Positions 39,201 to 51,867 of a stretch of 64,000 nucleotides of DNA are shown here, piece after piece. The position numbers were made by a program, and so were the translations under genes. Source of the DNA: Trichoplax adhaerens. Taxonomy: Eukaryota; Placozoa; Uniplacotomia; Trichoplacea; Trichoplacidae. Numbering within the stretch: position 1 is the stretch's first letter; every line of letters starts with the position of its first letter. The stretch is taken from the NCBI RefSeq assembly GCF_000150275.1, contig NW_002060965.1:748923-812922 (forward strand), given 5' to 3'. The notes beneath the pieces are model-generated. The model made no database searches and was not told where the DNA came from. It saw only the letters and a list, made by a program, of their open reading frames with translations.

Positions 39201-40165
39201 AGTCGCATAAATTATTTTATTGTTTGTTGTGTCTGCAAATATTCTGACAAACATGCTGTACTTGGGATAATCCCACAGAAAATGGAGATTAAAAAAGGAG
39301 AAAACGGCAGGAAGCGTTGTCAACAAAAGAAATTTGTATCGTGCGCTTGTAAATGAATAAAAGCTATTTATCCTTTTGGCAAACATCAACAAGATGACGA
39401 CAACAGTTGGTGGGTACGGAAGATAGATAAGGCTTATCTCGTCGCCGCGGCCACGCCGCCACTTCGTCTAATAAGATTTTGTAATTGAATTTGAATTACT
39501 TTTATTTATTTATCTATCCCCATACATACCCAGTTGTTGACCAGTTAATAATAAGCGACCGCCTTGCGTCGTCTACAGGAACAAATGTTTAATACGGTAG
39601 AGTCAAAAAACTACTTGATCACTATCTAATTCAACACAATATATTGTCGGGCAGCCAGATTAAAAATATAACACTTCCAATCTGTGGTACCAACGGAACG
39701 GTAGACATTAAGTAGTTGATGTAATTTCCAATACTGTGATAAATATTTCATCTTTGCCCCACCTCATGCCATTTGAAAAAGGATTGTTGCACAGTAAATC
39801 TATTTAATTCACTGTGTTGTACGTACGAGGCAAGTGATTGTTATTTTCGTCCAAGGGTATTCCTATCAAGGTAAGAAAAAATTAAAACTCAACTCTTCTT
39901 TGATCTCTTTTCCTCAATCTTCCATCATCGTTGGTGTGATGATGAACTTGATGTTGTTTTCATGTCATGCAAGAAATTTTTGACTTCCAGTTGACACTTG
40001 ACCATTTGTAACTGACATAGGCTCAACTTCCAGGGTAATATTACTGGCCAAAAGGATTAATCCAAACTTCTCTTTGTATTTTGGCATTACTTTCTTCTTA
40101 CGATCGTCCAATTTTGGATAGAGTGGACACTATTCCTCCTTGTCACAAACACTTTTGTCGCCTCA
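30221..40165. other. About 10 kb without an assignable gene
   Basis: Scattered ACTGTAC motifs occur (for example near 35375, 35780, 36355, 37020 and 38480) but no dense island. Coding-looking fragments without a consistent gene model occur on the minus strand near 31985-32420 and 39190-39470. 39443-39475 is an isolated CpG-rich patch. A (AAT)n microsatellite lies near 37363-37382. A pyrimidine-rich tract precedes CACAG at 38815. Real small-exon genes could be hidden here. Confidence 0.4.
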
Positions 40166-43100
40166 ATGAAGCAAGTTATTGTAGCTCAATTTTTCCATTT
40201 AGGCGTAATCGTTTATTACTGCCTAACTTTGGCCTTCCTGCGTAAGTTGATAAAAATGATTTAACTGATCAAGATGGTTCAATGGATAATTAAATTAGAT
40301 CAGTGGATAGAATTGTCTTTGTTAATTCTAAATTCCTTCATTCCTACCATGACTGCATGATGCATTACATACTCTATTGTACCACCTACTGAATGATGGG
40401 GAGCTGGTGGGCCAATAGCCGCAGCACAGTGTTTCCCTTCTTTACTGTATTTTCATGACTATCCATTGAAAGCTATCATTTTTATCTAGGTAGAGTCGGT
40501 TCTGTTTCAAGTTTATACACTTGATACTGACTATTTGTGGTGAAATCGATTACTAGTGTCATCGTCGCACATAAAGTAGGCGGCTAATTATGTTGCGGTA
40601 CTACTACAGTGCATGAGGGCTAGTCCTGACTCACCGTGTTTTATTAATTTGATGGATAGAATTATCACAGGAATGCACTTTTCTATCATCAAGCGCGCGC
40701 GGATGACCGACATTAAAATTCTAGTACTGTGAATAAGCGTGCAGTTCTACACTTACGCGGTATTCAACCAGATAATTTAATGCAGCAGATGTAAAAATTG
40801 AACATCTTGGCAATGATTAGTGCGTCCTGCTAGTGTAATCGATCGATAAAAGTAAATACTAACTTAACAATGAGGAAACTGAAATTTTGCTACTGTATCA
40901 GTAAAATTAATTATTGAACAACCTCGAAGGTAGAAACCGATCGTGATATTGTCCGTAGAAATATTGCTCACTGCGTACGGTGCAATACTGTACTTTGCAC
41001 TTAGGCTACCTGAGTGGATTTTTTTTGTGCTCATGTATGTTATTGTAACCAGAATTGTAACAAGCTTGCAGTATTAAAAGAACTGTGAAAGTGAGACTTA
41101 GGATGGGTATTTGTTTTTACATTAATCGTAACTAAAAATTTTCGATCCTTTACATTCTTCTTCTTTGTTATTTTCACTGTATTAATAGAAATCGTATAGA
41201 CAGACGTAGTACTGTCTACTATAGTCAAAATATCTGATTTCTGGCATACTGTATTTTACTAACAGTTTAATCAAAGTGATCCACCATAAAACTTCATAGT
41301 TAACAGTCATGTGCGTTATTTGGTCAACCAGCATATTCAATACGAGGTAAAAATTAGAATCAAGTCACTTGACAATGTGAGATGAGAACATTTAGGAAGT
41401 ATTGTGGAGCCGTTTACAGAATCTTCTGTTAACTTGCTTGTCGCCAGCGGAGAATTGACGAAGGACTTATGATAGTTATGATAAGTTATAGTATAGTCGA
41501 ATGATACAGAAATAGTAAAATTTTTTAAAATGGAGTAATTTACTTAGCCTACTCGCCAACTAAGGCCTTAAGAAGGTCTTGCGTGACTCAAGTTACAGTA
41601 CACTGGACATATTTAATAATATCTCTTCAGTTAAAAATGTATTCGTATTTGCGATTGCTCCAAGAGCAGGAGCTATTGTTAAAATCATTGACAATTTAAA
41701 GTTGCTCAAATATTATATCTAACTTACGAGCTTTAAATTAATGAACCTACTCGAAGATGAACATTCCAGTAAATGTTAAATTATAAATACAATCCACTAC
41801 TGACGCTAGTAGAGGATAGTACTGTACAATATACTGAGATGGGAGATTGATTTTTGCTACACTCTTTAGTAGTGCTGACTGTGCGTGCAATTATTAACCA
41901 TGAGTTAAGGTACAGCGCTTATATGGTGCATTCTAATTTCTAAGATACTGCTCACAGATATTGCAGTCACTTATTGAGTATAAGTAATACACCTTTGAAC
42001 ATGCAAATATTATTTTATTTGCTATCCAATATATGCTACACCTAATTTCTACTGAGAATTTGAAATGAAATGCTCTTGTTTGTAAATGCAAAGCACGTCA
42101 TAACTCGGGAATTATTATTATAAATAAATAAAACTACGTATACTGTATATTATGATACGATCCCGTAATGCTGTAACCGTGTCAATAGTCAGTCAATATT
42201 AAAATGCATTTGTTACTTACTTACCTTAGATTGCCAGGCTCAAGAAATGGCTCCACGATTTATTAAGGAATTACCTTCTTCAATGCGTGTAGTTGAAAAT
42301 TATCATGTAAAGTTGCAATGTGAGGTATCTGGTTCCCCTAAACCGACTTTGGAATGGTATAGGAACCACGTTAAAATTGAAAGATACTGGGATCGATATT
42401 CATTTGAAGGCGATTATGTTTTGGTTGTAAATAAAACACAAGTTGGTGATACTGGTATCTATACCTGCATGGCTAAGAATCGCCTTGGCTATATTTTCCA
42501 TGATTTCGCTGTAAATGTTGTAGGTAAGAAACAGATAATGGTATATATGTAGATACGAGTACTATATATATTGATATACGTATATGCATCTTAGACTGGA
42601 GTTTAATAACAAAGTTACAGCAAGCATGGATAGGCTTGTAGAGGATTATACGAGAGATTTCTGTTTGCCCTTATTGTTTTAGAAATGCAATATGTAAGAT
42701 CTTATAATTTGCATTGCACTTATTTTTGCTTTTGATCTTATTATGAAAGGATTTTCCTCGAAGAGCGATAAAAAAGGTAAGATTACTATCAGGCTGTCTG
42801 TAAATCATAGTTTTTTATTAATATTCCTCTTTATACAATTAAATAATGTAAAATGTAATTTTTGCAATAATTCATCAGTACTACAGTATTGCTTGATTAA
42901 TTAATGGTTGTCCGACACTAAAAGCTGAATATACAGTACTTTGATATTTGTTACATAGTTTGACTACTAGTTACATAACCTTGATAACAATATTGTAAAT
43001 TGCCTGATATGGTAACCTAATAACAATAGCAACTTATTTTAACGCTATATTACATAACTGAACAAAGCCATTGATCCTTTCAATTGCTCTCCTGCAGGAA

Positions 43101-44850
43101 TTTTATTTTTAATTTTATTTTTGCATATGTGTATAATGAGGAAGGAGAAGTACTTTACAATCGACTTAAGCTAGTTTTGTAAAAATAAGCCTGTGTATTG
43201 TATTATGCATGATTACTAACTTGTATCTTTTTGTAACTACGTTTAGTTCCTCCGTCTCTTACGAAAGTCAGCTATAATCATTACACTTTCAAGAGTGGTC
43301 AGAAAGTCCGATTGATATGTCCGTTATACGGAATTCCCACACCTACTGTAAAGTGGACATACTATAACGGCAGTCGAATCGTAAACCATAAAGATTTGGA
43401 TAACCTTAATAGTAACGTTTATAAAACAAGAGCATCCTTGGTTATACGAAGTATTAAACCGAGTGATTCCGGTATCTACGTGTGTAACGCGAAGAATAAA
43501 GTTGGTAAATCCAGTTTCAACTTCACCGTCCGTGTTGAAGGTTAGTTTCGTCGTTATAATCCCTCGTTCAATATCGTGCATGTAAACTACTCTACTGCAT
43601 TAAATATTCCCGTTGAACGCACGGCTATTTACTTTAAAAGCCTGTTCTCGATAGCTTGTACACTGTACAGTTTGATATATGAGATGTTTATGTGTTCTTA
43701 ATTAAAGATAGTAGCATTTAGTGGGCTTTAAGCGATTAAAACTACGCTTAGCTAACGAAATTGTAAAATTTGTACAGTAAGTTCTCTTGTAGTTACCTCT
43801 GATTCTTATAGATGTCGTCTAAGAATTGGTTATTATATTTTTAGTGAGCGATGGCAACCGACCCACTTTCATCGTTAAGCCGCATAATGTTACTGCTACT
43901 GTTGGAAATACAGTAAATCTAACGTGCAAAGTTAGACCTAGAAAAGAATGTTTAGTAAAGTGGTTAAAGTCCATTGACGCTAGTAAGGTTAAGCAAGAAC
44001 AAATTGGTGAAAGTATATTTTACCTTCCAGATCGCCCTGACTTATATTACAAGCTACTTCCGAGAAACAGTAAGTAAAATTTATACATAACCATAAATAC
44101 GCTGCATTGTAATTTATTAATGCAAACCCAACCATTTGTAGAAATAAATAAGGGTGCGCTATTTTCGATTAAGGATGCGCTTGCTTTCACTGATTGTAAG
44201 ATAGCGATCATACAAAAAATAGCTAATATTCCCTATTAATAATTACAGATAGTGATCATTTGATCATTAGATCCGTTAGACTTCAAGATCATGGCAAATA
44301 TTTGTGCGTTGTCACTTGTTCAGGCCATGATAAGATGCTGTCAGCTTTTGTTTATTTAACTGTGAGCTCAAGTAAGTAAAATTGTTCGTATTCTTTTTGT
44401 GTTAACGTGGATATTAGATACACTATTTAGCAATTACAGAATTTATACTTCATTGTTTCACTTGCCTTCTAAGATGAAATTTAATAATTAATGATTGCTA
44501 TCATAGAATTGGTCGGAACTGAATCAGTTCATCAAATGTCATCGATCGATTGGGGCGCTTCTGGGAACGGACAGCCAACTCGATCACAACTACATCAAAC
44601 TGTAACGAATAATAGCACAAATACCTCTTGCAAAGGTTTAAGTTGCAATCTGCCTGGGCATGTCTATAGTCACTGCATCTTAGGATTGATCATTGGGATT
44701 GTGTCTATAGTTTCGGTTATGGTCCTAGTGATAGTTACAGGAACGTGGACTCTTATTAGACACCGCTCTAATAAGATCGAGCGCGATGTGGAAAAGAAAT
44801 GGGTAAAAGATGTCTGCAAATCGCCTAATAATTCACCTGCGGATGTCTAA
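40166..44850 (+). CDS. FGFRL1: FGFRL1-like receptor: three Ig domains, one membrane span, no kinase
   Basis: Six exons: 40166-40241, 42230-42523, 43247-43540, 43845-44069, 44249-44371, 44507-44850, every junction phase 1, giving about 451 aa. Exon 1 encodes a signal peptide (MKQVIVAQFFHLGVIVYYCL; cleavage likely after CQA). Ig1 (about 34-123) has LQC, W and DTGIYTCMAKN. Ig2 (124-221) has LIC, VKW and DSGIYVCNAKN. Ig3 (222-337) has LTCKV, VKWLK, YYKLL and DHGKYLCVV, and is split by an intron as in FGF receptors. Several N-glycosylation sites precede the transmembrane helix (about 394-417), followed by a basic 34-residue tail. FGFRL1 binds FGF and heparan sulphate at the cell surface without kinase signalling. 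The domain order, the WxRY of Ig1 and the LP...YxxKLL of Ig3 favour FGFRL1; another Ig-superfamily adhesion protein is the alternative. The 2-kb first intron joins exon 1 by phase only. Confidence 0.68.
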
Positions 44851-46575
44851 GCTATAAATTACTTTGGTTAATAGATAGGCTGTTTATTGGAATACTGGAT
44901 TTAGATGTAGCATTGGGCATATGGAAAGTTTACGTTATTATGCGATAACTTCCATTACTTATATCTTTACCTCTCTATACTATAAAGACAGTATTGTTAT
45001 CGATCTATAAATGTATTCAATATTATGCAAAAAGTTACCGTATTATTCGAAGTCATCTTATTTCAAAGAAAATACGCAATGATTCGTTGATGATTTTTTA
45101 TCTCGCTATCAAGTGGTTTGTATTCGTTGTTTTAATACTACGTACACCCATTCCAGCTCTTTCGTATTAGTGATTTAGTTGGTTTATTACAAGACATTAG
45201 CTGAATTACCCATTACTATCAATAACGAATTTATTAGGGTATTTGTTAGAACTCAATCGTTGCTCTCAATATATTTGTAAATATCGCATGTGTACATCAT
45301 AAATATTGATGTATACGAAAATCTCAAATTTATGTAGATGTATATGAAATATATTCCATTTAACATTTTATAAACGAAAGTTAACAATATACTTTGTCTA
45401 TACAAAAAGCAAATTACACGCATGTACTACTTTTTTCCAAGCTGTATTGTGGTACTCTAAACTATCTGCAACTTTAAATGACAATGTGTTGGCTTATAAA
45501 GATTATTATTATTATTATTATTATGGTACTCATATAAATGAATTAGTCAACTATTGATGCTAACTGGCGGTAGATTTTTAAGGTATTTATGTTTCATGTG
45601 CCTACTTCTAAGGAGGCTACTTTGTCGCAGATAAATACAGTATTTTGTTGTCTAAGTACGTACAACAATTGTAATTATCGTGTTATTTTTATTGTATGCA
45701 AGTTAGCAATTCTCGGATATTGAGAATGCTATCTCAATGAAGGTTTCAGTGAGCATTTCAATTTGATATATTCTACTCGAGTATGCTGCATTCCAAATCG
45801 GCGTTTTGTAGACCAACGTTATTATAAAGTGTATTAGAATTGTATATACCCTGATCTACCGCATCAAACTAGATTGAGCTAATTTAGCCAATTGGCATCG
45901 TGTACGTTTTTGACGCACTGCGGTATAAGTAAGAGCGAGCCAGGTCTGATATTTTATCAGGAAAAGTTTGCACACCATTTACTGTACTGTACTTACCATA
46001 TACTGTAATACAAATACTATAGTTGATAGCAAATTTTGGAAGTTTGTGTTGCCAAGCTACGGCTTTGATAGAGCTATAAGAATTTTACTGAAATGTATCG
46101 ATCAAGCTAGTGGTTTATTGTTTGCCAATCGTACATAGATAGTAGCAAACAGTTTCATGATTTAATTACATGAACATGTACAACATAGAAAATTTGAATT
46201 GATACGACAAATATCGTTCACAGAATAGCATTGTAGTAGTGGTAATAAAAAAGTACAAGTACTGTACTGTATAACCATAATTAATTGACCTCATCAGCCA
46301 GCATAAAGTGCATAATATATACTATATAATTATAATTGTTAGAGCGTTATCAGATTTGCACAAGAAATAAATGCATGATGTTGTTGTATTATTGTGGCTC
46401 TAAAATGAAGCATAGCACTTTATAGAATACAATTTAGAATGTATTCTTTCAATTTTTATTCTCTATATAAGACATTAGTGATGAGTTTATGCAGTTGTAT
46501 GGGCAGCAGGCCTACACGTCAATAAATTAATTAATTCATCCACGGGTAGGAGGAATAGCATATCGTAGGAAATCT
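44851..46575. other. Tail-to-tail interval with 3' UTRs and a microsatellite
   Basis: Between the FGFRL1-like gene and FAHD1-B. It holds a short (ATT)n run at 45502-45524 and a few isolated ACTGTAC motifs (about 45981-46010 and 46256-46270). No gene recognised. Confidence 0.5.
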
Positions 46576-47199
46576 TTACTCGACATTGAAGGACATTTGC
46601 AGTACATCATTAATTCCACAAGTAATATTTTGATTGGCTATAACTGGTCCAATTCCATCTGGAGTACCTGTTAAAATGACATCTCCTGGTTCTAAAGTCA
46701 TAAATTGACTGATATAACTGATTAATTTGGGAATATTATGGACCATATCGGATGTATTTCCGTCTTGCTTCATAATCCCATCTACTTTGAGCCACAGTCG
46801 AGCACTATGAGGATCGCCTAATGCACTTTTAGTAATTAGTTTACTGACTGGGCATGCCGTATCAAATCCTTTACTTATATTCCACGGAAGACCTACTTCA
46901 GTTAAATCGCGAGCTGTCATGTCTAAAGCTAGTATATAGCCATACACATAGTCGAGATAATGGTTATAAGGGATATTGCTGCCCCGTTTACCAATGACTA
47001 TACCTAACTCAACTTCATGAAATAAACGATTGCATCCTGGTGGGATTCGTATAGCCTCTCCTTCTTGAATATACGAGCTTGTCGGTTTAAGAAAGATCAT
47101 TGGTTCCTCTGGTACAGGATTATTTAATTCAGCAGCATGTTTCCTGTAATTTCTAGCCACAGCAACAATCTTTCTACCTAGTTTAATGAAATTTTCCAT
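46576..47199 (-). CDS. FAHD1: FAHD1 (acylpyruvase / oxaloacetate decarboxylase), intact copy B
   Basis: Intronless, 207 aa from the ATG at 47199 (MENFIKLGRKIVAVARNY); human FAHD1 is also a short single-exon gene. FAHD1 cleaves acylpyruvates and decarboxylates oxaloacetate in mitochondria using a divalent metal. Active-site marks are complete: RNYRKHAAE (His/Glu dyad), FLKP, HEVELG (metal Glu pair), LDMTARD, SKGFDTACPVS (Lys) and TGTPDGIGP. The frame remains open upstream to 47325, but that part lies in pentamer-island sequence, so the MENF start is chosen because it aligns with copy A and the family. It is head-to-head with SUCLG1, 770 bp apart, and 20 kb from and opposite in orientation to the degenerate copy A. 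Confidence 0.95.
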   Translation of the reverse strand: MENFIKLGRKIVAVARNYRKHAAELNNPVPEEPMIFLKPTSSYIQEGEAIRIPPGCNRLFHEVELGIVIGKRGSNIPYNHYLDYVYGYILALDMTARDLTEVGLPWNISKGFDTACPVSKLITKSALGDPHSARLWLKVDGIMKQDGNTSDMVHNIPKLISYISQFMTLEPGDVILTGTPDGIGPVIANQNITCGINDVLQMSFNVE

Positions 47200-47969
47200 G
47201 TTGTTGGAAGTCCCCGTTCTTCTCTTTACGTTGTACGGTTGTAGTCTATTCGGTGCTTCAATCGTATGGACATTGAGCACACAACACTGAGCAGAATCCG
47301 TCGGACTGTACAGTGTACAGTGCACAATACATCTGGTACATTACACTGTACACTGTACACTGTACGGTACAAGGGTATCAATCCACCCACTCACTACCGT
47401 ACTGTACTGTACTGTACTCTACGGTATAATGAGTGTACTGGTACAGTACTGTACACTGTACAGTACAGTACTGTATACTGTACATCGGCAGATGACGAGA
47501 CGAGCTCGACGGGCTGGCCAGCCGCGGTGGTTGACCCGGTTTTAACCTTATGCACCTACAGGAATCATAACAGATGTCTGCCTGCTGCCTGTTACTACAG
47601 TACTGGACGTACAGTACTGTACTGCTCGCTACAACAGATGTAGTACTGTAGTCTACAGTAGGCTGAAATCCTGTAATTTATACTACACTGTACCGCAACT
47701 TTACCGTGTCATCTCATCTTATTTTCGACCATAGCAAAAATAATGTCGCCTATGGCTTGCCGAGAGTACTGCCTACAGTAGGGCGGTAGAGCTGCCACAG
47801 GTGACATCGTCCTTTTTGATATCTCAGCCTATACTGTAGACTGGACAGTGTAGAGGTCTGTACGGACGTACAGACTTTCCTCCACCGACATGAGTCCTGT
47901 CCGGCCCGGCACATTGCGCGTGTGTGGGCAAAGGCACAAGAAGCAAGAGGATACGGTGGCAGCAGCAAC
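47200..47969. repeat. Head-to-head interval FAHD1-B/SUCLG1, ACTGT-pentamer island
   Basis: 770 bp packed with ACTGT/ACAGT pentamers, densest at 47305-47375, 47397-47485 and 47598-47660, with inverted junctions such as TACTGTACAGTA. A GC-rich core (47495-47540) contains the perfect palindrome GGCTGGCCAGCC at 47512-47523. It must contain the promoters of both flanking genes. Frames running through it (for example 47266-47643 +) are by-products of the repeat. Confidence 0.8.
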
Positions 47970-50900
47970 ATGGCTACTCTTCGACTATTGAATAGAGCTG
48001 GTAAGCAGTGTTGTGCAAGTAATCTTGCACAGTATGATATTGAAACATGTTCAGAAAATGAAAAAGCGTAATGTTATAAAGAATTGCCTTGATGATACTT
48101 TTATCGATACCTCCTACCTTGTTCAATTTATATTGTAGACGGGTAGAACGGAACATACCGTGATGCTGTAGCTAGTATTCCGTATGAGTTACATTGAATT
48201 TTTTACTTGACGCTGGTAGAGTAGGAAATTTGATCTTGCTTAACACGTATGGCATCGCGTTTTATCGTTGTTACTGCAATTGGATGATAAAGAGAATTGT
48301 AGAACTCTTTAATATCATTACTCTGACTGCTAGTTCTCTATTTCATATCAAATCTTGAGTCTTCATCTGCCTGCTTACTACTGTACAGTACTGTGGAAGA
48401 GATGTACACTTGTACAGACGGCGTCGTGAGTAGACGCAACAATATTCATCAGTAATGTATAACACTGTCGAGTTAATAGTAGATTGGGTTATTGAGCGTA
48501 AATTACGCCAGAAAATTAACTCTGTTACGAATATAGTCATACTTCATTGTAATCATTGCTCACTGTGTATTTTGAGATCGTAAACCATGACTGCCAACTT
48601 CAACATACATAACTGTATAGTACAGTACTAGCTACTTATGATTGATGTAATTGATATGTAATTATTGTAATTAATACAGTTAATTGCAGTTACAGATGAC
48701 TGTATCTTAGACAGCAAGCTACATGTACTGTACAGATATTTCAACTTACTTTAATAATGGCTACATCCAACCTCAGGAATCTCGGAGTATAGCAAGTACT
48801 GTACTGTAGTTGCTTATTATATATATTATTATACAGAAACCATATTCATATTAAAGAATGCATACGATTGCAGGATTGCGAGCATAATATGTATCTAAAA
48901 CTTAATCATGTAATTTCTTTGCGTTTAGTGCTCCGACGCGTAAGCCAGAACATAAGAAGCCTCAGCACAGAAGCAACAAGAGGCAATATTATGATTGGAA
49001 AGGAGACCCGAGTAATTTGTCAAGGTTTCACTGGTCGACAGGTTAGCGATGTAGTCGCATTCTGCTCAGAATGTAATTTGAGTAGGCACTACAACTTCAA
49101 GAGAGATCTGGATTAAAAGCCATGCACAATCAAGAAATTACAGTTTTTATGTTCGCGCAATTCACTACCAATTAGTCTCAATTAATTTAAAATACAATTT
49201 GCTCAGTCACTTCTACTTCAAGAGAGATAGAGATTAAAAACTTTCCACAATCAAGGAACTACAATTCACTCCTTCTGTTCCATTTACTACTGATAATAGG
49301 GTACTTTTCATAGTGAACAAGCAATCGCTTATGGCACCAATATGGTTGGTGGAGTTTCTCCTGGTAAAGGTGGTAAAACCCACTTAGGATTACCTGTTTT
49401 TAACTCTGTCCAAGAGGTACGCTATTGACTCCATATATACGTACTTATGATAGTTGTCTATTGCTTATGATAAACGTCAAGATTTCATTCTCTATGATGC
49501 TATCTTTGTTCTAAAAGTTATCTAATCATTATAATAAATTATTTATACTCTGTAAAAATTGGATTAGGCGGTGGACTCAACTGGAGCTGAGGCAACGGTG
49601 ATTTATGTTCCCCCTCAAGGGGCAGCAGCTGCTATCCATGAGGCTGTAGATGCAGGGATAGGTTTAATTGTTTGCATTACTGAAGGAATTCCTCAACAAG
49701 ACATGGTGAAGGTATAATATTATCTATAGTGTGATACTATTATCTTAGATTCTGGGATAACTTATTATTCATTTTGAGACAACTTCCATTTAATAATCTT
49801 AGGTAAAGCATAAGATACTTCGACAAGATAAATCTAGATTGATAGGACCAAATTGCCCTGGTATCATTAGAGTGAGTACATTAATACAAATTTTATGAAA
49901 TATGCTAAAAATAGTTTATGCCATACCAATATGCTAAGGTCGTTTTACTTGCTAAATCTAACTATTTATTAATCAACCCATAATTAGCCTGGACATTGCA
50001 AAATTGGTATTATGCCTGCTCATATACATTTACCTGGTAGAATTGGTAAGCTAAAACGTTGTATTGACGTAATGATATTTGTTGAGACACGAATGAGAAA
50101 AACAACTTGTAATGTGTGTATTTATATTTTGTCCTACTTGAGGAATTGTTTCGAGGTCTGGAACTTTAACTTACGAAGCTGTTTTCCAGACCACTAATGT
50201 CGGCCTTGGACAGACTTTATGTGTTGGTCAGTATCGATATCATAAGTCATGCAGTTATTATTATTATTGATCTTTCTAATTTAATGTATATAACTTTTAT
50301 AGGTATTGGTGGAGATCCATTTAATGGTACAGATTTTATTGATTGTCTTGATATATTCTTGAAAGATGACAAGACTGAAGGTGCGTTGTTGACTTACTGA
50401 CAGTGATTTCTACCTATCATCTCGGTTATCTTTCTTCCTGATAATCCAGAGTATTATATAATAGGTTATATCAATTATATTATTGTTAGGTATTGTCTTA
50501 ATTGGTGAAATCGGTGGAGAAGCTGAAGAGAAAGCAGCTGAATTTTTAGCCAAACATAACTCTGTTAGTTACCTGTTTGTAGCGCTAAAGCATTTGAGAT
50601 TTCTATTTTTACTGATTATGTACTGTAATTTCCTACTCTATTTTAAAATAAGGGCCCAAATGCTAAGCCAGTTGTATCATTTATTGCTGGAATTACTGCC
50701 CCACCTGGTAGACGTATGGGTAAGCTAACAAAAGAAATTATTTTTTAACCAAACTTTGACCTATCCTAGATATAGCTAGTACTAGACGTATGACCGTAAC
50801 TGACATTCGTATCATTCTTCAGGGCATGCTGGAGCAATCATCTCAGGAGGCAAAGGTGGCGCCGAAGAAAAGGTTCGATTCTAATTCTCTTTGCCACGAA

Positions 50901-51176
50901 AATTCAAAATTCGTAATGATATCGTGACTAAGCTTACTTCATGTTTATTTTCTTAAAACTGAAGATTGCAACTCTTGAAGGTGCCGGAGTAGTAGTCACT
51001 AAGTCTCCTGCGCGAATTGGTTCAACAATTAAAGAGGTAATTTATATTTAGAAAGTAAAGGTTTTATTAAGAGTTGATTGTATTAAATCAAGGCTCAATT
51101 TCTCGGGGCGTTGCTGATGTTTTGTTTTCGTTTTCAACTCCGTTTATAGGCTATGCAAAAAGCTGGGAAGCTGTAG
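47970..51176 (+). CDS. SUCLG1: Succinate-CoA ligase alpha subunit, mitochondrial
   Basis: Thirteen exons: 47970-48000, 48929-49041, 49300-49416, 49568-49711, 49803-49871, 49988-50045, 50143-50226, 50303-50380, 50490-50563, 50653-50719, 50823-50872, 50965-51036, 51150-51176; 327 aa (human 346). The alpha subunit of the TCA-cycle enzyme carries CoA binding and the phosphohistidine that links succinyl-CoA to ATP/GTP. Exon 1 opens [10 protein letters not shown] and joins [16 protein letters not shown], a typical mitochondrial presequence. Then [84 protein letters not shown] and [17 protein letters not shown] with the active His at about 280. Phases agree at every junction. An in-frame ATG at 48889 is within intron 1 and gives a poorer start. 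AATAAA at 51297. Confidence 0.97.
49094..49265. repeat. Short duplication inside SUCLG1 intron 2
   Basis: About 50 bp starting ACTTCAAGAGAGAT at 49094 recurs at 49215 with roughly ten differences. It lies wholly in the intron between 49041 and 49300 and has no visible effect on splicing. Confidence 0.7.
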
Positions 51177-51867
51177 CGGTTTTTTATTATAGTCAATAGT
51201 CTGTTTAAATTTGCATTAAGCTCAGGATTGCAATAATTTGGAAGCATTAGTTTGTTTATTGAATTATACCCTCAACAATGAATTAATCTATCAAGCAATA
51301 AAGATTATCGCCTTCATGTAAAATTAAATGAAAATACATCGTTATTGCTGATCTTGAAAGTGATAATAGCAGCTCGTACGGTGCTCCACTACTACAGTAC
51401 TATGATGTAGACAATGTAAAATATTTAATGTAACAGATTAATACTGTACCGTGATCGCAAATGATGCAATTTGTTCGAATAGACCGAGTTAGATTTGACG
51501 TGCAATATACAAGATCAACAAATTATATACCATCGTCTGATCATGACAAGATGGATAAGTCACATTTTCTACATAGGACAGTAACTTTTCGCAGGCTTAC
51601 AGAACTAATCATAGATTTTTCCCCCTTCGCTATTCATAGTAACCGCGATCGAAGACTATGACAATCAGCAATCATACTGATTTACTGCAGCACTTAGAAG
51701 CAAATTTATATCTAACTATTTCAATGATTGCATCAGTACTAACAGTGCATCTTGAATAAATTGTATATTTAACAAAAATTGGTAACGATTGGTTCGATTT
51801 CTATAATACAGTATACGATTAGCAATTATATTAAGAGAAATTTATAGTACAGTTCCAGAGGATTATT
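51177..51867. other. Tail-to-tail interval SUCLG1/SLU7
   Basis: 3' flanks of the two genes, with the SUCLG1 poly(A) signal at 51297. Only two or three isolated ACTGTA motifs and no dense island, in contrast to the head-to-head intervals. Confidence 0.6.

Noticed and set aside
39189-39470. Long open minus-strand frame with hydrophobic stretches
   Set aside because: Open for about 95 codons but with no ATG in the upstream part, no splice partners and no known family.
39970-40140. Minus-strand frame reading KKKVMPKYKEKFG and LASNITLEVEP
   Set aside because: Short, with no partner exons, and it overlaps the 5' region of the FGFRL1-like gene; may be a remnant, not supported as a gene.
47266-47643. 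125-codon + strand reading frame
   Set aside because: It is rich in Cys/Thr/Tyr/Val because it translates the ACTGT pentamer island; it overlaps the promoter region of FAHD1-B/SUCLG1.
48868-49116. Single-exon start for SUCLG1 at 48889
   Set aside because: The 47970 exon gives a better mitochondrial presequence and splices in phase at 48929; the 48889 start lies in that intron.
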